Positions 6,532 through 13,497 are shown, counted from the stretch's first letter. The stretch: 15,181 nt of DNA from Bacillota bacterium (GCA_023426265.1 JAFABA010000093.1:1-15181); one strand, 5' to 3'. The notes: generated from the letters alone by a model not told the origin. A program made the numbers and translations.

Positions 6532-6586
6532 GTTAGGTTCCTCCTTTCTATGACGACATTACACGCTTCGCCCGTTATTTGTTTTC

Positions 6587-6615
6587 AAAGTAGCATACGG
6601 GTATACCCGCGTCAA
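6587..6615 (-). promoter_or_regulatory. Promoter of the zinc operon with palindromic operator in the spacer
   Basis: On the minus strand TTGACG (6615-6610), a 17-nt spacer and TACTTT (6592-6587) preceded by TG make an extended sigma-A-type promoter; transcription would start near 6580. The perfect 12-bp palindrome CGGGTATACCCG (6598-6609) lies entirely in the spacer, directly against the -35 box. That position suits a repressor. The sequence matches none of the Fur/Zur-type boxes I know. Confidence 0.72.
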
Positions 6616-6652
6616 TATGAAACGGATGTTGAATTTTAAAACAAACTGTGAC

Positions 6653-6662
6653 AGAGCGCTCT
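6653..6662. promoter_or_regulatory. 10-bp palindrome AGAGCGCTCT in the divergent region
   Basis: A perfect AGAGCGCTCT palindrome lies between the two divergent promoters, upstream of the acetyltransferase -10 box and behind the zinc-operon -35 box. It could be an operator, but a 10-bp palindrome alone is weak evidence. Confidence 0.3.
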
Positions 6663-6689
6663 CAACTTCATTCCCTTTGTACATGGAAA

Positions 6690-6698
6690 TGATATAAT
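6690..6698 (+). promoter_or_regulatory. Extended -10 promoter of the GNAT gene
   Basis: TGATATAAT is a perfect extended -10 element (TG-n-TATAAT, box at 6693-6698). No good -35 is visible; TTCCCT at 6671-6676 with a 16-nt spacer is the best candidate. Transcription would start near 6705, about 25 nt before the gene. Confidence 0.65.
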
Positions 6699-6729
6699 AA
6701 CGCGTATACAATGCCGGAGGAAAATGCCA

Positions 6730-7167
6730 ATGCTGACCCGTGAAGCAGCGCAAGAAGATCTCATTCCGTTGCTGGAACTCTATACCCATCTTCACAACAA
6801 TCCCATGCCGGAACAGAGCGGCCGTCTGCAACGGCTTTGGGATGGCATTTTACATGACCCGAACCATCATATTCTGGTGGGGGAAGGAGAGGGGAAGCTC
6901 GTATGCTCCTGCGTGATTGTCATAGTCCCCAATCTCACGCGCGGGCAAAGGCCGTATGCGCTCCTTGAAAACGTCATCACGCATCCGGCGCACCGGAAAA
7001 AGGGGTACGCGTCCGGGATAATTGCCGCTGCAATTGAGCTTGCGCAAAAAGAGGGCTGCTACAAAATCATGCTGCTGACCGGCTCAAAGGAAGAGAGTAC
7101 GTTGCGCTTTTACGAGCGGGCCGGGTTCAATTCTCATGACAAAGCGGCGTTTATCAAGTGGCTGTAA
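6730..7167 (+). CDS. GNAT family N-acetyltransferase
   Basis: Single-domain acetyltransferase of 145 aa, the usual size for the family. The N-terminus begins LTREAAQEDLIPLLELY. The acetyl-CoA loop HRKKGYASG (motif A, R/Q-x-x-G-x-A/G) follows the ENVITHPAHR strand, and FYERAGF is the motif B end. GGAGG at 6716-6720 is 9 nt from the ATG at 6730, but only 3 nt from an in-frame ATG at 6724, so 6730 is preferred. It is monocistronic, divergent from the zinc operon and followed by the DUF819 promoter. The acceptor substrate cannot be told from sequence. Confidence 0.88.
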   Translation: MLTREAAQEDLIPLLELYTHLHNNPMPEQSGRLQRLWDGILHDPNHHILVGEGEGKLVCSCVIVIVPNLTRGQRPYALLENVITHPAHRKKGYASGIIAAAIELAQKEGCYKIMLLTGSKEESTLRFYERAGFNSHDKAAFIKWL

Positions 7168-7205
7168 GAAATAGGCCAGTTATTATAGAGGCGAGGCTTT
7201 GCGGC

Positions 7206-7234
7206 TTGGCATGTATTTATACGCATGGTACAAT
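7206..7234 (+). promoter_or_regulatory. Strong promoter of the DUF819 operon
   Basis: TTGGCA (7206-7211), a 17-nt spacer and TACAAT (7229-7234) preceded by TGG (extended -10) form a near-consensus promoter. The predicted start near 7241 leaves a leader of about 94 nt before the ATG at 7335. Confidence 0.78.
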
Positions 7235-7249
7235 AGCAATAATTAAATT

Positions 7250-7330
7250 GGGCCTGTACTTGGAACATCTCCGATCTGCCCGGCATTGGTAACGAACCGG
7301 TTTTCGTACACGGCCTTAGAAGAAAGGCCC
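7250..7330 (+). promoter_or_regulatory. Structured 5' leader of the DUF819 operon with two mutually exclusive stems
   Basis: GGCCTGTAC (7251-7259) can pair with GTACACGGCC (7306-7315) as a 9-bp stem with one bulged C (7311). The same GGCC (7312-7315) can instead start the hairpin GGCCTT (7312-7317)/AAGGCC (7324-7329), which hides the AAAGG ribosome binding site (7323-7327) 7 nt before the start codon. Sharing an arm between a long stem and an SD-hiding hairpin is the layout of a translational switch. I recognise no known riboswitch class, and the arms are short enough for chance. Confidence 0.4.
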
Positions 7331-7334
7331 GCTT

Positions 7335-8522
7335 ATGCTTGTCACAGCTCTTATGTTTCTTGTTATTCTGTTCCTGCCGCGGCTCATCGTTGTCCTCACT
7401 GAGAAAGTCAAACTGTTCGGCACATTCGGCCCCGTGTTTTTGTGCTATGCCGCAGGGCTTTTGTTAAGCTTTGTGTTTCGGCCTCTTGGGGCGGATCTTA
7501 GCTTGGCTTCAGATTTTTCTTCGGCGCTTGTCTGCGTGGGTATGCCGCTCATCCTGTTTTCGGCCGATCTTCCGGCGCTCAAAAAGCTCGCAAAACCTAT
7601 GCTGGTTTCCTATGGCATGAATGTAATCGCGTCGATCATCATCGCGATCGCGGGCTTCTTTTTGTTCCGGGCGGCAGTGCCGCAGGCGGAAAGCATCAGC
7701 GGCATGCTGGTGGGGGTATACGTGGGCGGCACGCCCAACATGATCGCCGTGGGCAACGCCATGGGTTCCCCCGCGGAGCAGATCATGCTGGTGCAGACGG
7801 CGGATATGATCGCGGGGGGCATTTATTTCTTCCTGCTTCTTTCCGTGCTGCCGCGCCTACTCAAGCGCTTCCTGCCGGAATACAAATATGTTGGCGTGGA
7901 CGTAAATAAGGACGAGGCGCTGCACTACGCCAAAGAATTTAGCGGAAAGAAGCAGAAAATAAAACCGCTCAGGGCGTTTATGGACCGTTTGGCTCTGGTG
8001 CTGCTTGCGCTTCTATGCTTTGCGGTGGCGGCGGGTATCTGCCTGCTGCTCCCCAGCCGCTATGGCAACACGGGTTTAGCGAAATTGAGTGAATATACCG
8101 CCGTCATCATGCTCACGGTAACGACGCTCGGCATTGCGCTCTCCTTCATCCCGCGGGTACGCAACGCGCACGGTTCCTACAGCTCCGGGCAATACTTCCT
8201 GCTGATGTTCTCGGTGGTGATGGGGTTAAGCTTTGATCTTTCCGCCATCGGCGCGGCGCTTACCCTGCTCATGATGGTGCTGCTGGTGCAGTTCGGTACG
8301 GTTTTGCTGCATATGATACTCGCAAAGCTCGGCAAGACGGATTCCCACACCATGCTCATTACCTCTACCGCGGGCATATTCGGCCCTCCGTTCATTATCC
8401 CGGTCGCGAACGCGCTCAACAACGATGAAATCATACTCCCCGGCATACTCTGTGGTATCCTGGGCCTTGCCATAGGCAATTACCTTGGTCTGGGCGTGGG
8501 CGAACTGCTGCGGCTGTTTTAA
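7335..8522 (+). CDS. DUF819 family membrane protein (putative carboxylate/amino-acid transporter)
   Basis: Integral membrane protein of 395 aa with about ten to eleven hydrophobic segments. It shows the DUF819 (YjcL-like) layout: an N-terminal half with VGVYVGGTPNMIAVGNAMG (near 127-145) and a C-terminal half with ITSTAGIFGPPFIIPVANAL, two re-entrant-like Gly/Pro motifs placed as in an inverted-repeat transporter. DUF819 proteins have no firmly established substrate that I know of. It is the first gene of a three-gene operon and its stop is 15 nt before the oxidoreductase start. The enzyme neighbours suggest import or export of an amino acid, 2-oxo acid or hydroxy acid. The C-terminus is intact. 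Confidence 0.85.
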   Translation: MLVTALMFLVILFLPRLIVVLTEKVKLFGTFGPVFLCYAAGLLLSFVFRPLGADLSLASDFSSALVCVGMPLILFSADLPALKKLAKPMLVSYGMNVIASIIIAIAGFFLFRAAVPQAESISGMLVGVYVGGTPNMIAVGNAMGSPAEQIMLVQTADMIAGGIYFFLLLSVLPRLLKRFLPEYKYVGVDVNKDEALHYAKEFSGKKQKIKPLRAFMDRLALVLLALLCFAVAAGICLLLPSRYGNTGLAKLSEYTAVIMLTVTTLGIALSFIPRVRNAHGSYSSGQYFLLMFSVVMGLSFDLSAIGAALTLLMMVLLVQFGTVLLHMILAKLGKTDSHTMLITSTAGIFGPPFIIPVANALNNDEIILPGILCGILGLAIGNYLGLGVGELLRLF

Positions 8523-8537
8523 TCAGAGGGAGGCAGT

Positions 8538-9548
8538 ATGCGTATCGTCATCGTCGGCGCGGGGGCAATCGGCGCAGTAACAGCCGCCTACATGGCCATG
8601 GCGGGCGTGGATGTGACGCTCGTTTGCCACAGGGAAACGGCGGCAGAAAATATGCGGCAGGAAGGGCTCCGCATCACGGGCAAGCGCGGGGCGCATACGG
8701 TCATGCTCCATACGGTAAGCAGCGTCAAAGCACTTTCCGGCAGGTATGACTGCTGCCTGATCGCCACCAAGGCGTACGATCTTTTTGAGGCGGCAAATAG
8801 CGTACTTCCCTATCTTGCGCCTGAAGCGCTGGTGGTGGCGCTGCAAAACGGCATTTGCATTGACCTGCTGATTAAGGCCGTGGGGGAAGAGCGCGCGGCA
8901 GGCGCTATTGTAACCTGGAGCTGCACCATGCATGCGGATACGCATATGGAACTTACCGGGGAAGGCGGCTTTCTCTTAGGTATGATGCGCGGCGGAAGCG
9001 ACGCGCGTTTGGAACCCGTTCAGAAAATGCTTTCCCATATGGCGCCCACGGAACTGACGGAAAACTACCTTTCCGCCATGTTCTCAAAGCTTATCATCAA
9101 CTCCGGCATCACCTGCGGGGGAGCCATGGCGGGCGAAACGCTCGGGAAAATGCTGCTGCACCCCGATGCGCGGCGGTTCTTTATAGAAATCGTGCGGGAA
9201 GATCTGCAGATTGCAGACGCCATGGGGATTCCGGTTCCTTCATTCGGCGGAAAGCTCGACTATTATAAATTCATCAAAGGAAATGGGCTTTGGGACCGGG
9301 CACGCAGGCATATTACGCTCCTCATCGTGGGGCTTAGATACCGAAGGCTTCGGTCCTCGTCGCTTACGTCGCTTCTGCGCGGCGGCAAGACGGAGGTCGA
9401 TACGTTAAATGGCTGGATCGCGCAAAAAGGCGCGGAATTGGGGGTGCCTACCCCTGTCAACAGCGCCGTGGTGCGCATTATCCGGGAAATAGAAGCCGGA
9501 AGCCGGGCGATAACTCCAACCAATATCGCGGAAGCGCTCAAAGCATAA
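8538..9548 (+). CDS. 2-dehydropantoate 2-reductase (ApbA/PanE) family oxidoreductase
   Basis: NADP-type oxidoreductase of 336 aa, somewhat longer than the roughly 300 aa of E. coli PanE. The N-terminal Rossmann fold starts with VIVGAGAIG (GxGxxG, 7-12). LQNG (102-105) is the conserved cofactor-side motif. The C-terminal helical domain has FSKLIINSG (182-190), whose K184 and N188 match the catalytic Lys and Asn of ketopantoate reductases, and KTEVDTLNG (284-292) with the family glutamate E286. The GGGAGG site lies 15-20 nt into the gap after the permease stop. Family members reduce ketopantoate or other branched 2-oxo acids. With a transporter and aminotransferase, and no panB/panC nearby, a catabolic 2-oxo/hydroxy acid step fits better than pantothenate synthesis, but this is inference. 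Confidence 0.86.
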   Translation: MRIVIVGAGAIGAVTAAYMAMAGVDVTLVCHRETAAENMRQEGLRITGKRGAHTVMLHTVSSVKALSGRYDCCLIATKAYDLFEAANSVLPYLAPEALVVALQNGICIDLLIKAVGEERAAGAIVTWSCTMHADTHMELTGEGGFLLGMMRGGSDARLEPVQKMLSHMAPTELTENYLSAMFSKLIINSGITCGGAMAGETLGKMLLHPDARRFFIEIVREDLQIADAMGIPVPSFGGKLDYYKFIKGNGLWDRARRHITLLIVGLRYRRLRSSSLTSLLRGGKTEVDTLNGWIAQKGAELGVPTPVNSAVVRIIREIEAGSRAITPTNIAEALKA

Positions 9549-9567
9549 CAGACGAAAGGAAATGGAT

Positions 9568-10920
9568 ATGGATATGGATAAAACATTGGAGGCCATCAAC
9601 GCCGTTACCCCCGAGACGCTTGAGGAATACAACAATTATGTCATGCTGGGCAGCGGCCAGCACGGCATCTGCTTTGAACATGGCAGCGGCGTGCGGCTTT
9701 ACGACCTGCAGGGCAAAAGCTACATCGACTGCACCTCCCAGGGGTGGGCGCTGTACCTGGGCCACGCGAATGCGGAAATCCGCGACACGGTCTCGGCCCA
9801 CATGGGTACGCTGGGGCATTTGAACCAGAACAGCGACAGCCGCCCGCGCTACGCGCTGGCAAAAAGGCTTGCGGAGCTTGCCCCGAAACACCTCAACCGC
9901 GTGCTGTTCACCGTGGGCGGCAGCGCCGCCATTGAGGCTGCCATGAAACTCGCCGTGAAGCATGTCAAAGGCGCGCGCAAATTTATCAGCCTGCAGGACG
10001 GCTACCATGGCACCTCGCTTACCACGGGCGCGGCCTCCTGGATTTCCACCAAGGCGGCGGGCATATTCACCGGGTTCAACAGCTTTTTGAGCGTGCTGAA
10101 CGACGTATTTATCCGCGTGCCCAATCCCTACCTGTACCGCTGGACGGATACCGATAATCCCGAGGATTGCATCGATTACTGCCTGAAGGTGGCAAGGGAA
10201 ACCATGCGCTCGGGCGTCAGCGGCCCGGTGGCAGGCATTATCGTGGAGCCGTTGCAGGCAAGCGGCGGGCAGATCCCCATGCCCAAACGCTATCTGGAGG
10301 GCCTGCGGCAGTTGTGCGACGAGTTCGGCGCTCTGCTGATATTCGATGAAATGCAGACATTCTGCCGCATCGGCGATTATTTTGCCTCCAACAAGTATGA
10401 GGTGGAGCCGGATATCATCTGCATGGGCAAGGCGCTTGGCGCGGGGCTTCCCATCGCCGCCATCATCGTGCACGACCGGGTGGAGGGCTTCGGCCCGCTG
10501 GGTGAGGACATCCACACATTCTCCAATAACGGCATCGCACAGGTTGCGGCGCTCAAGCAGCTCGAGATCATCGAGCGGGATCATATTCTTGAAAATGTCA
10601 ACACCATGGGCGCGCGCTTCGCCGCGGGGCTTATGAAGCTGCAAAAGAAATACCCCTGCATCGGCGACGTGCGGCAGGTGGGCCTGCATATCGGCGTCGA
10701 GTTTGTGGAGAACCCTGTCACCAAGGAGCCCGCGCTGCGATTGGCGCAGACGGTGAAGGCCGTGGCGCTGTCCATGGGCCTCATACTGGGCGAGGCAGGC
10801 TACCGCCTGAACGTGCTCAAGATCAAGCCGCCGCTTGTGATAAATGCGGATGAGGCCGACGAGGTTTTGAAACTATTCGACGCTGCCGTAGGGACCACGC
10901 TTCAGATGGCGGGAAAATAG
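9568..10920 (+). CDS. Class III PLP-dependent aminotransferase (2,2-dialkylglycine decarboxylase/aminotransferase-like)
   Basis: Cytoplasmic PLP enzyme, about 450 aa. Counting from the ATG at 9562: VGGSAAIEAAMKLA (118-131) and DGYHG (146-150) hold the cofactor, VEPLQASGG (228-236) is the family strand, IFDEMQTF (260-267) carries the pyridine-nitrogen Asp D262, CMGKALGAGLP (287-297) carries the Schiff-base lysine K290, and HTFSNN (318-323) the phosphate-binding Thr. The usual DExQTGxGRTG reads DEMQTFCRIG here, a local departure in the active-site entrance. Three ATG codons sit in a tandem ATGGAT repeat at 9562, 9568 and 9574; AAAGGA (9555-9560) is best spaced (7 nt) for 9568. It is the last gene of the DUF819 operon. 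The substrate is unknown. Confidence 0.88.
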   Translation: MDMDKTLEAINAVTPETLEEYNNYVMLGSGQHGICFEHGSGVRLYDLQGKSYIDCTSQGWALYLGHANAEIRDTVSAHMGTLGHLNQNSDSRPRYALAKRLAELAPKHLNRVLFTVGGSAAIEAAMKLAVKHVKGARKFISLQDGYHGTSLTTGAASWISTKAAGIFTGFNSFLSVLNDVFIRVPNPYLYRWTDTDNPEDCIDYCLKVARETMRSGVSGPVAGIIVEPLQASGGQIPMPKRYLEGLRQLCDEFGALLIFDEMQTFCRIGDYFASNKYEVEPDIICMGKALGAGLPIAAIIVHDRVEGFGPLGEDIHTFSNNGIAQVAALKQLEIIERDHILENVNTMGARFAAGLMKLQKKYPCIGDVRQVGLHIGVEFVENPVTKEPALRLAQTVKAVALSMGLILGEAGYRLNVLKIKPPLVINADEADEVLKLFDAAVGTTLQMAGK

Positions 10921-10938
10921 CGGGTTCTTTTAAATGTC

Positions 10939-10966
10939 AAAACACCGGCCTATGGCCGGTGTTTTT
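10939..10966 (+). terminator. Rho-independent terminator of the DUF819 operon
   Basis: AAAACACCGGCC (10939-10950), loop TAT, then GGCCGGTGTTTT (10954-10965) form a perfect 12-bp stem ending in a T-run, 18 nt after the aminotransferase stop. Confidence 0.92.
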
Positions 10967-10981
10967 ATACGAAAAAATTAG

Positions 10982-11034
10982 CTGACTCAGTCCACAATTA
11001 GGGTGTATTTTATTAGTGGACAGGGTCCACTAAT
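10982..11034 (+). promoter_or_regulatory. Promoter and MarR-type operator upstream of the MarR-GNAT gene
   Basis: ATTAGTGGAC (11012-11021), AGG, GTCCACTAAT (11025-11034) is a perfect inverted repeat with 10-bp arms. A similar half-site, GTCCACAATTA, lies upstream at 10990-11000. A weak promoter, CTGACT (10982-10987) with an 18-nt spacer and TATTTT (11006-11011), would place the operator over the transcription start. The position suits autorepression by the MarR domain encoded 19 nt downstream. Confidence 0.7.
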
Positions 11035-11052
11035 TTTAAAAGGAGTACGCCG

Positions 11053-11958
11053 ATGCCGGACAGCATTTCACAAATTCGCAGCTTTAACCGCTTTTATACC
11101 AATGTGCTGGGGTTGCTGGACCAATCCATTCTGGATTCGGGCTATTCTTTGACCGAGGCCCGCATTCTGTACGAAATCGGCAAGACCAACCCCTGCTCGG
11201 CCAATCAGCTTTCGGCAAGGCTCAACATCGACCGAAGCTATATGAGCCGTGTTCTTAAACATTTTGAACGTAGGGGGCTTATTGCCAAGGAAATGTCCCA
11301 AAAGGACGGCCGGGTATATCAACTCCGGCTGACTCAGGCGGGGATTGAAGCGTCGCGGGAGCTCAACAGAAGGTCGGAAGAGCAGTTATTAAAGCTGACC
11401 GCGCCGCTGAGCGAATCTGCTATTTCAGAGATCACGCAGGCGATGAAAGTCATTCAGTTAAAATTGTCCGACGCGCTGCAAAAAGCTATCATCCGCGATT
11501 TTACTTTACCGGATATCGAATACGTCATCACCCGGCACAAGGAACTTTATGCGCAGGAATACGGCCTCTCGCCCGTATTCGGGGCGTATGTGGAAGAAGG
11601 CGTAAGGCGGTTTGCAGAAACGTTTGATGCCGGAAGTGAATGCATGCTGATCGCGGAGCAGGACGGGTGCCCGGTCGGGAGCATCGTTATCGTGCGGAAT
11701 AAAGAGGATACCGCGCAGCTTCGGTACTTTTTGCTTGAGCCAAGCGTGCGGGGGCAGGGCTTGGGAAACAGGCTGGTGGATCGAGCGCTGGAGTTTTGCC
11801 GCAGCAAAGGGTACCGGTTTGTCTTCCTTGAGACCATAAGCATTCTCGAAGCCGCGCGGCACATCTACGCAAAGAACGGGTTCGTGCTGACGCATACGCA
11901 TGAAAACCCGGAATGGGGCAGCGGGGTAACGGAGGAACGCTGGGAGCTTGTGCTCTAG
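11053..11958 (+). CDS. Fused MarR-type winged-helix regulator and GNAT acetyltransferase
   Basis: Two-domain protein of 301 aa. Residues 1 to about 145 form a MarR winged helix: LTEARILYEIG (33-43), the helix-turn-helix ANQLSARLNIDRSYMSRVLK (50-69) and the wing KDGRVYQLRLT (84-94). Residues 155-301 form a GNAT domain: LLEPSVRGQGLG (227-238) is the acetyl-CoA loop and ARHIYAKNGF (268-277) the closing motif. This fusion is a known family; the effector and acceptor are unknown here. AAGGAG lies 8 nt before the ATG. The adjacent inverted repeat suggests autoregulation. It is monocistronic, between a terminator and a poor hairpin. Confidence 0.9.
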   Translation: MPDSISQIRSFNRFYTNVLGLLDQSILDSGYSLTEARILYEIGKTNPCSANQLSARLNIDRSYMSRVLKHFERRGLIAKEMSQKDGRVYQLRLTQAGIEASRELNRRSEEQLLKLTAPLSESAISEITQAMKVIQLKLSDALQKAIIRDFTLPDIEYVITRHKELYAQEYGLSPVFGAYVEEGVRRFAETFDAGSECMLIAEQDGCPVGSIVIVRNKEDTAQLRYFLLEPSVRGQGLGNRLVDRALEFCRSKGYRFVFLETISILEAARHIYAKNGFVLTHTHENPEWGSGVTEERWELVL

Positions 11959-11984
11959 CGGTGATGTAAATGAAATCGTGCATG

Positions 11985-12027
11985 CTGCCGATTATCCGAA
12001 AAGGGTGACCGGCAGTATTTTCCTTTT
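11985..12027 (+). terminator. Possible weak terminator after the MarR-GNAT gene
   Basis: CTGCCG (11985-11990) can pair with CGGCAG (12010-12015), with a 19-nt loop that can add CC/GG pairing, followed by TATTTTCCTTTT. The T-rich tail is good but the stem is short, so readthrough is likely. Confidence 0.4.
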
Positions 12028-12042
12028 AGCAGGAGGATAATC

Positions 12043-12086
12043 TTGACCAAACTGCATCGAAACTAGTATAATAAGTTATACTAGTT
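12043..12086 (+). promoter_or_regulatory. Promoter of the AbrB-hydrolase operon overlapped by an 11-bp-arm inverted repeat
   Basis: TTGACC (12043-12048), an 18-nt spacer and a perfect TATAAT (12067-12072) form a strong promoter. AACTAGTATAA (12061-12071), TAAG, TTATACTAGTT (12076-12086) is a perfect inverted repeat with 11-bp arms that covers the -10 box. A protein bound here would block RNA polymerase. The first gene encodes an AbrB-type DNA-binding protein, so autoregulation is the simplest reading. Confidence 0.78.
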
Positions 12087-12106
12087 ATACAACAGAAGGG
12101 GACAAC

Positions 12107-12430
12107 ATGGCGGATCGGAATACGGAGAATACCGTGCAGGATTTTGGCAAATACATGAGCTCCGTCAAGGTGGGGCCGAAGGGGCAGATCGTCATCCCCA
12201 AAGAGGCGCGGGATATGTTCAACATCCGCCCCGGGGACACATTGCTGCTGCTTGCGGACGTCAGCCGGGGCATCGCTATTCAGCGGCAGGATTATTTTGA
12301 TAAGATTGCGGATGAAATTTTTCTGCGGGCGGCGGAAGACCCGGGGCAGTCCCCGGAAAAGGAGGACGGCCTTCGTTTTGCGAATGCCGTGAAGGCGGCC
12401 AAACAAGCTTCAAACGAGAAGCGGGAGTGA
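12107..12430 (+). CDS. AbrB/MazE/SpoVT-type DNA-binding protein
   Basis: Protein of 107 aa. A swapped-hairpin AbrB domain spans about 17-62, with VKVGPKGQIVIPKEARDMF (20-38) and IRPGDTLLLLAD (40-51), the usual signature. The C-terminal 45 residues are charged and helical. AGAAGGGG lies 5 nt before the ATG. It may be a standalone transition-state-type regulator or an antitoxin-like protein. Its partner is not a MazF-like toxin but an alpha/beta hydrolase whose GTG start overlaps its TGA (GTGA), so the pair is translationally coupled. The inverted repeat over its promoter is its likely target. Confidence 0.87.
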   Translation: MADRNTENTVQDFGKYMSSVKVGPKGQIVIPKEARDMFNIRPGDTLLLLADVSRGIAIQRQDYFDKIADEIFLRAAEDPGQSPEKEDGLRFANAVKAAKQASNEKRE

Positions 12431-13497
12431 GAAAGATGGTAATAATCGTGCTGCTTGCGCTGGGCGGGCTGTTGCTGCTTGCGGTCATCGCGGCGGCAAT
12501 ATACTCCTACAACAACATGAATTACGACAAGGGGACCGAGAAACGGTTAAGCGGCGCCGGCTTTGCAGAAAAGCAGGCCGTGCTGGCCGACGGCACCGTT
12601 CTCAATTACGGGGAGGGGCCGGATAATGGGCCGCCTTTGCTTCTGATTCACGGGCAGATGACAAGCTGGGAGGATTATGTGAAGGTGCTCCCTGAACTTT
12701 CCAAGCGCTTTCATATATTCGCGGTGGATTGCCATGGCCATGGCGGCTCCAGCAAAAATCCTGCGAAATATTCGGCTACGGCCATGGGGAACGATTTTAT
12801 CTGGTTTATGGAGCAGGCAATCGGCTCGCCCGCCATCGTTTCCGGCCATTCGTCCGGCGGTTTGTTGACGGCGTGGCTTGCCGCCAATTCGCCGGAAAAC
12901 GTGCGCGGAATCGTTCTTGAGGACCCTCCGTTTTTCTCCACGGAGGCCGGGCGGCGGGAAACCTCCTTCGCATGGCTGAATAGCTTTGAGCCCATCCACC
13001 GGTTTTTGAACCAGAACAAAGAAACGGACTATGTCTGCTTCTACCTGGAAAACACATATCTGCAAAACCTCTTTGGCGGGTCCTGGAAAGGTATTAAAAA
13101 ATACGCTTACTCGTATCTCGACAAAAACCCGGGCAAACGCTTGCGGATATTCTTTTTGCCGCCGTCCGTGAACCGCGCGTTTGATCTTCTCTCTGGCGAG
13201 TACGACCTTCGCTTTGGGGATACCTTCTACGACGATACCTGGCTCATTGGGTATGATCAGGCGGAAACGCTGGCCCGTATCCGCTGCCCGTCCGTGCTGA
13301 TCCACGCAAACTGGAGCTATTCCAAAGACGGCGTGCTCCTTGCCGCTATGAGCGGGGAGGACGCGCAGCGCGCCCATGAGCTGATACCGGGGAACATTCT
13401 GGTGGACGTGAAATCCGGGCACGGCGTGCATTATGAGAAGCCAAAAGAGTTCATCAACATCATGCTGGCGTTTTTGGATTCGCTTCCCGCGGAATAA
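12427..13497 (+). CDS. Membrane-anchored alpha/beta hydrolase
   Basis: Protein of 356 aa with one N-terminal transmembrane segment (about 4-27) and the catalytic domain probably outside. The oxyanion strand is LLLIHGQMTSW (71-81), then DCHGHGGSS (101-109), the nucleophile elbow SGHSSGG (139-145; Ser142), a likely acid D301 and the catalytic His335 in SGHGVHYEKP (330-339). The triad appears complete. The fold includes esterases, lipases and peptidases, so the substrate cannot be named. The GTG start overlaps the AbrB stop; an ATG at 12436 has better Shine-Dalgarno spacing (GGGAG) but would lose the Arg-Lys ahead of the membrane segment. It ends the operon. Confidence 0.85.
   Translation: MRKMVIIVLLALGGLLLLAVIAAAIYSYNNMNYDKGTEKRLSGAGFAEKQAVLADGTVLNYGEGPDNGPPLLLIHGQMTSWEDYVKVLPELSKRFHIFAVDCHGHGGSSKNPAKYSATAMGNDFIWFMEQAIGSPAIVSGHSSGGLLTAWLAANSPENVRGIVLEDPPFFSTEAGRRETSFAWLNSFEPIHRFLNQNKETDYVCFYLENTYLQNLFGGSWKGIKKYAYSYLDKNPGKRLRIFFLPPSVNRAFDLLSGEYDLRFGDTFYDDTWLIGYDQAETLARIRCPSVLIHANWSYSKDGVLLAAMSGEDAQRAHELIPGNILVDVKSGHGVHYEKPKEFINIMLAFLDSLPAE

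Noticed and set aside
6532..6729. Search for a standard Fur/Zur or AdcR box in the zinc-operon control region
   Set aside because: No AT-rich TGATAATnATTATCA-like or TTAACnnGTTAA-like box is visible; only CGGGTATACCCG and AGAGCGCTCT stand out.
9562..9579. Tandem (ATGGAT)3 at the aminotransferase start as a phase-variation tract
   Set aside because: A 6-nt unit keeps the reading frame, so gain or loss would only move the start by two residues; three units are too few to call variable.
9538..10689. A 383-codon minus-strand open frame antisense to the aminotransferase
   Set aside because: It mirrors a gene with clear PLP motifs on the other strand, is rich in His/Arg/Ala as expected of a shadow frame in GC-rich DNA, and has no family motif.
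12031..12066. AGGAGG followed by a TTG that opens a 7-codon frame, as a possible leader peptide
   Set aside because: The TTG is the start of the -35 box (TTGACC) of the AbrB promoter, so this stretch would not be in that transcript; it is too short to support.
12547..13431. Minus-strand 294-codon frame antisense to the hydrolase
   Set aside because: The plus strand has the GHSSGG elbow and catalytic His; the minus frame has no recognisable motif.
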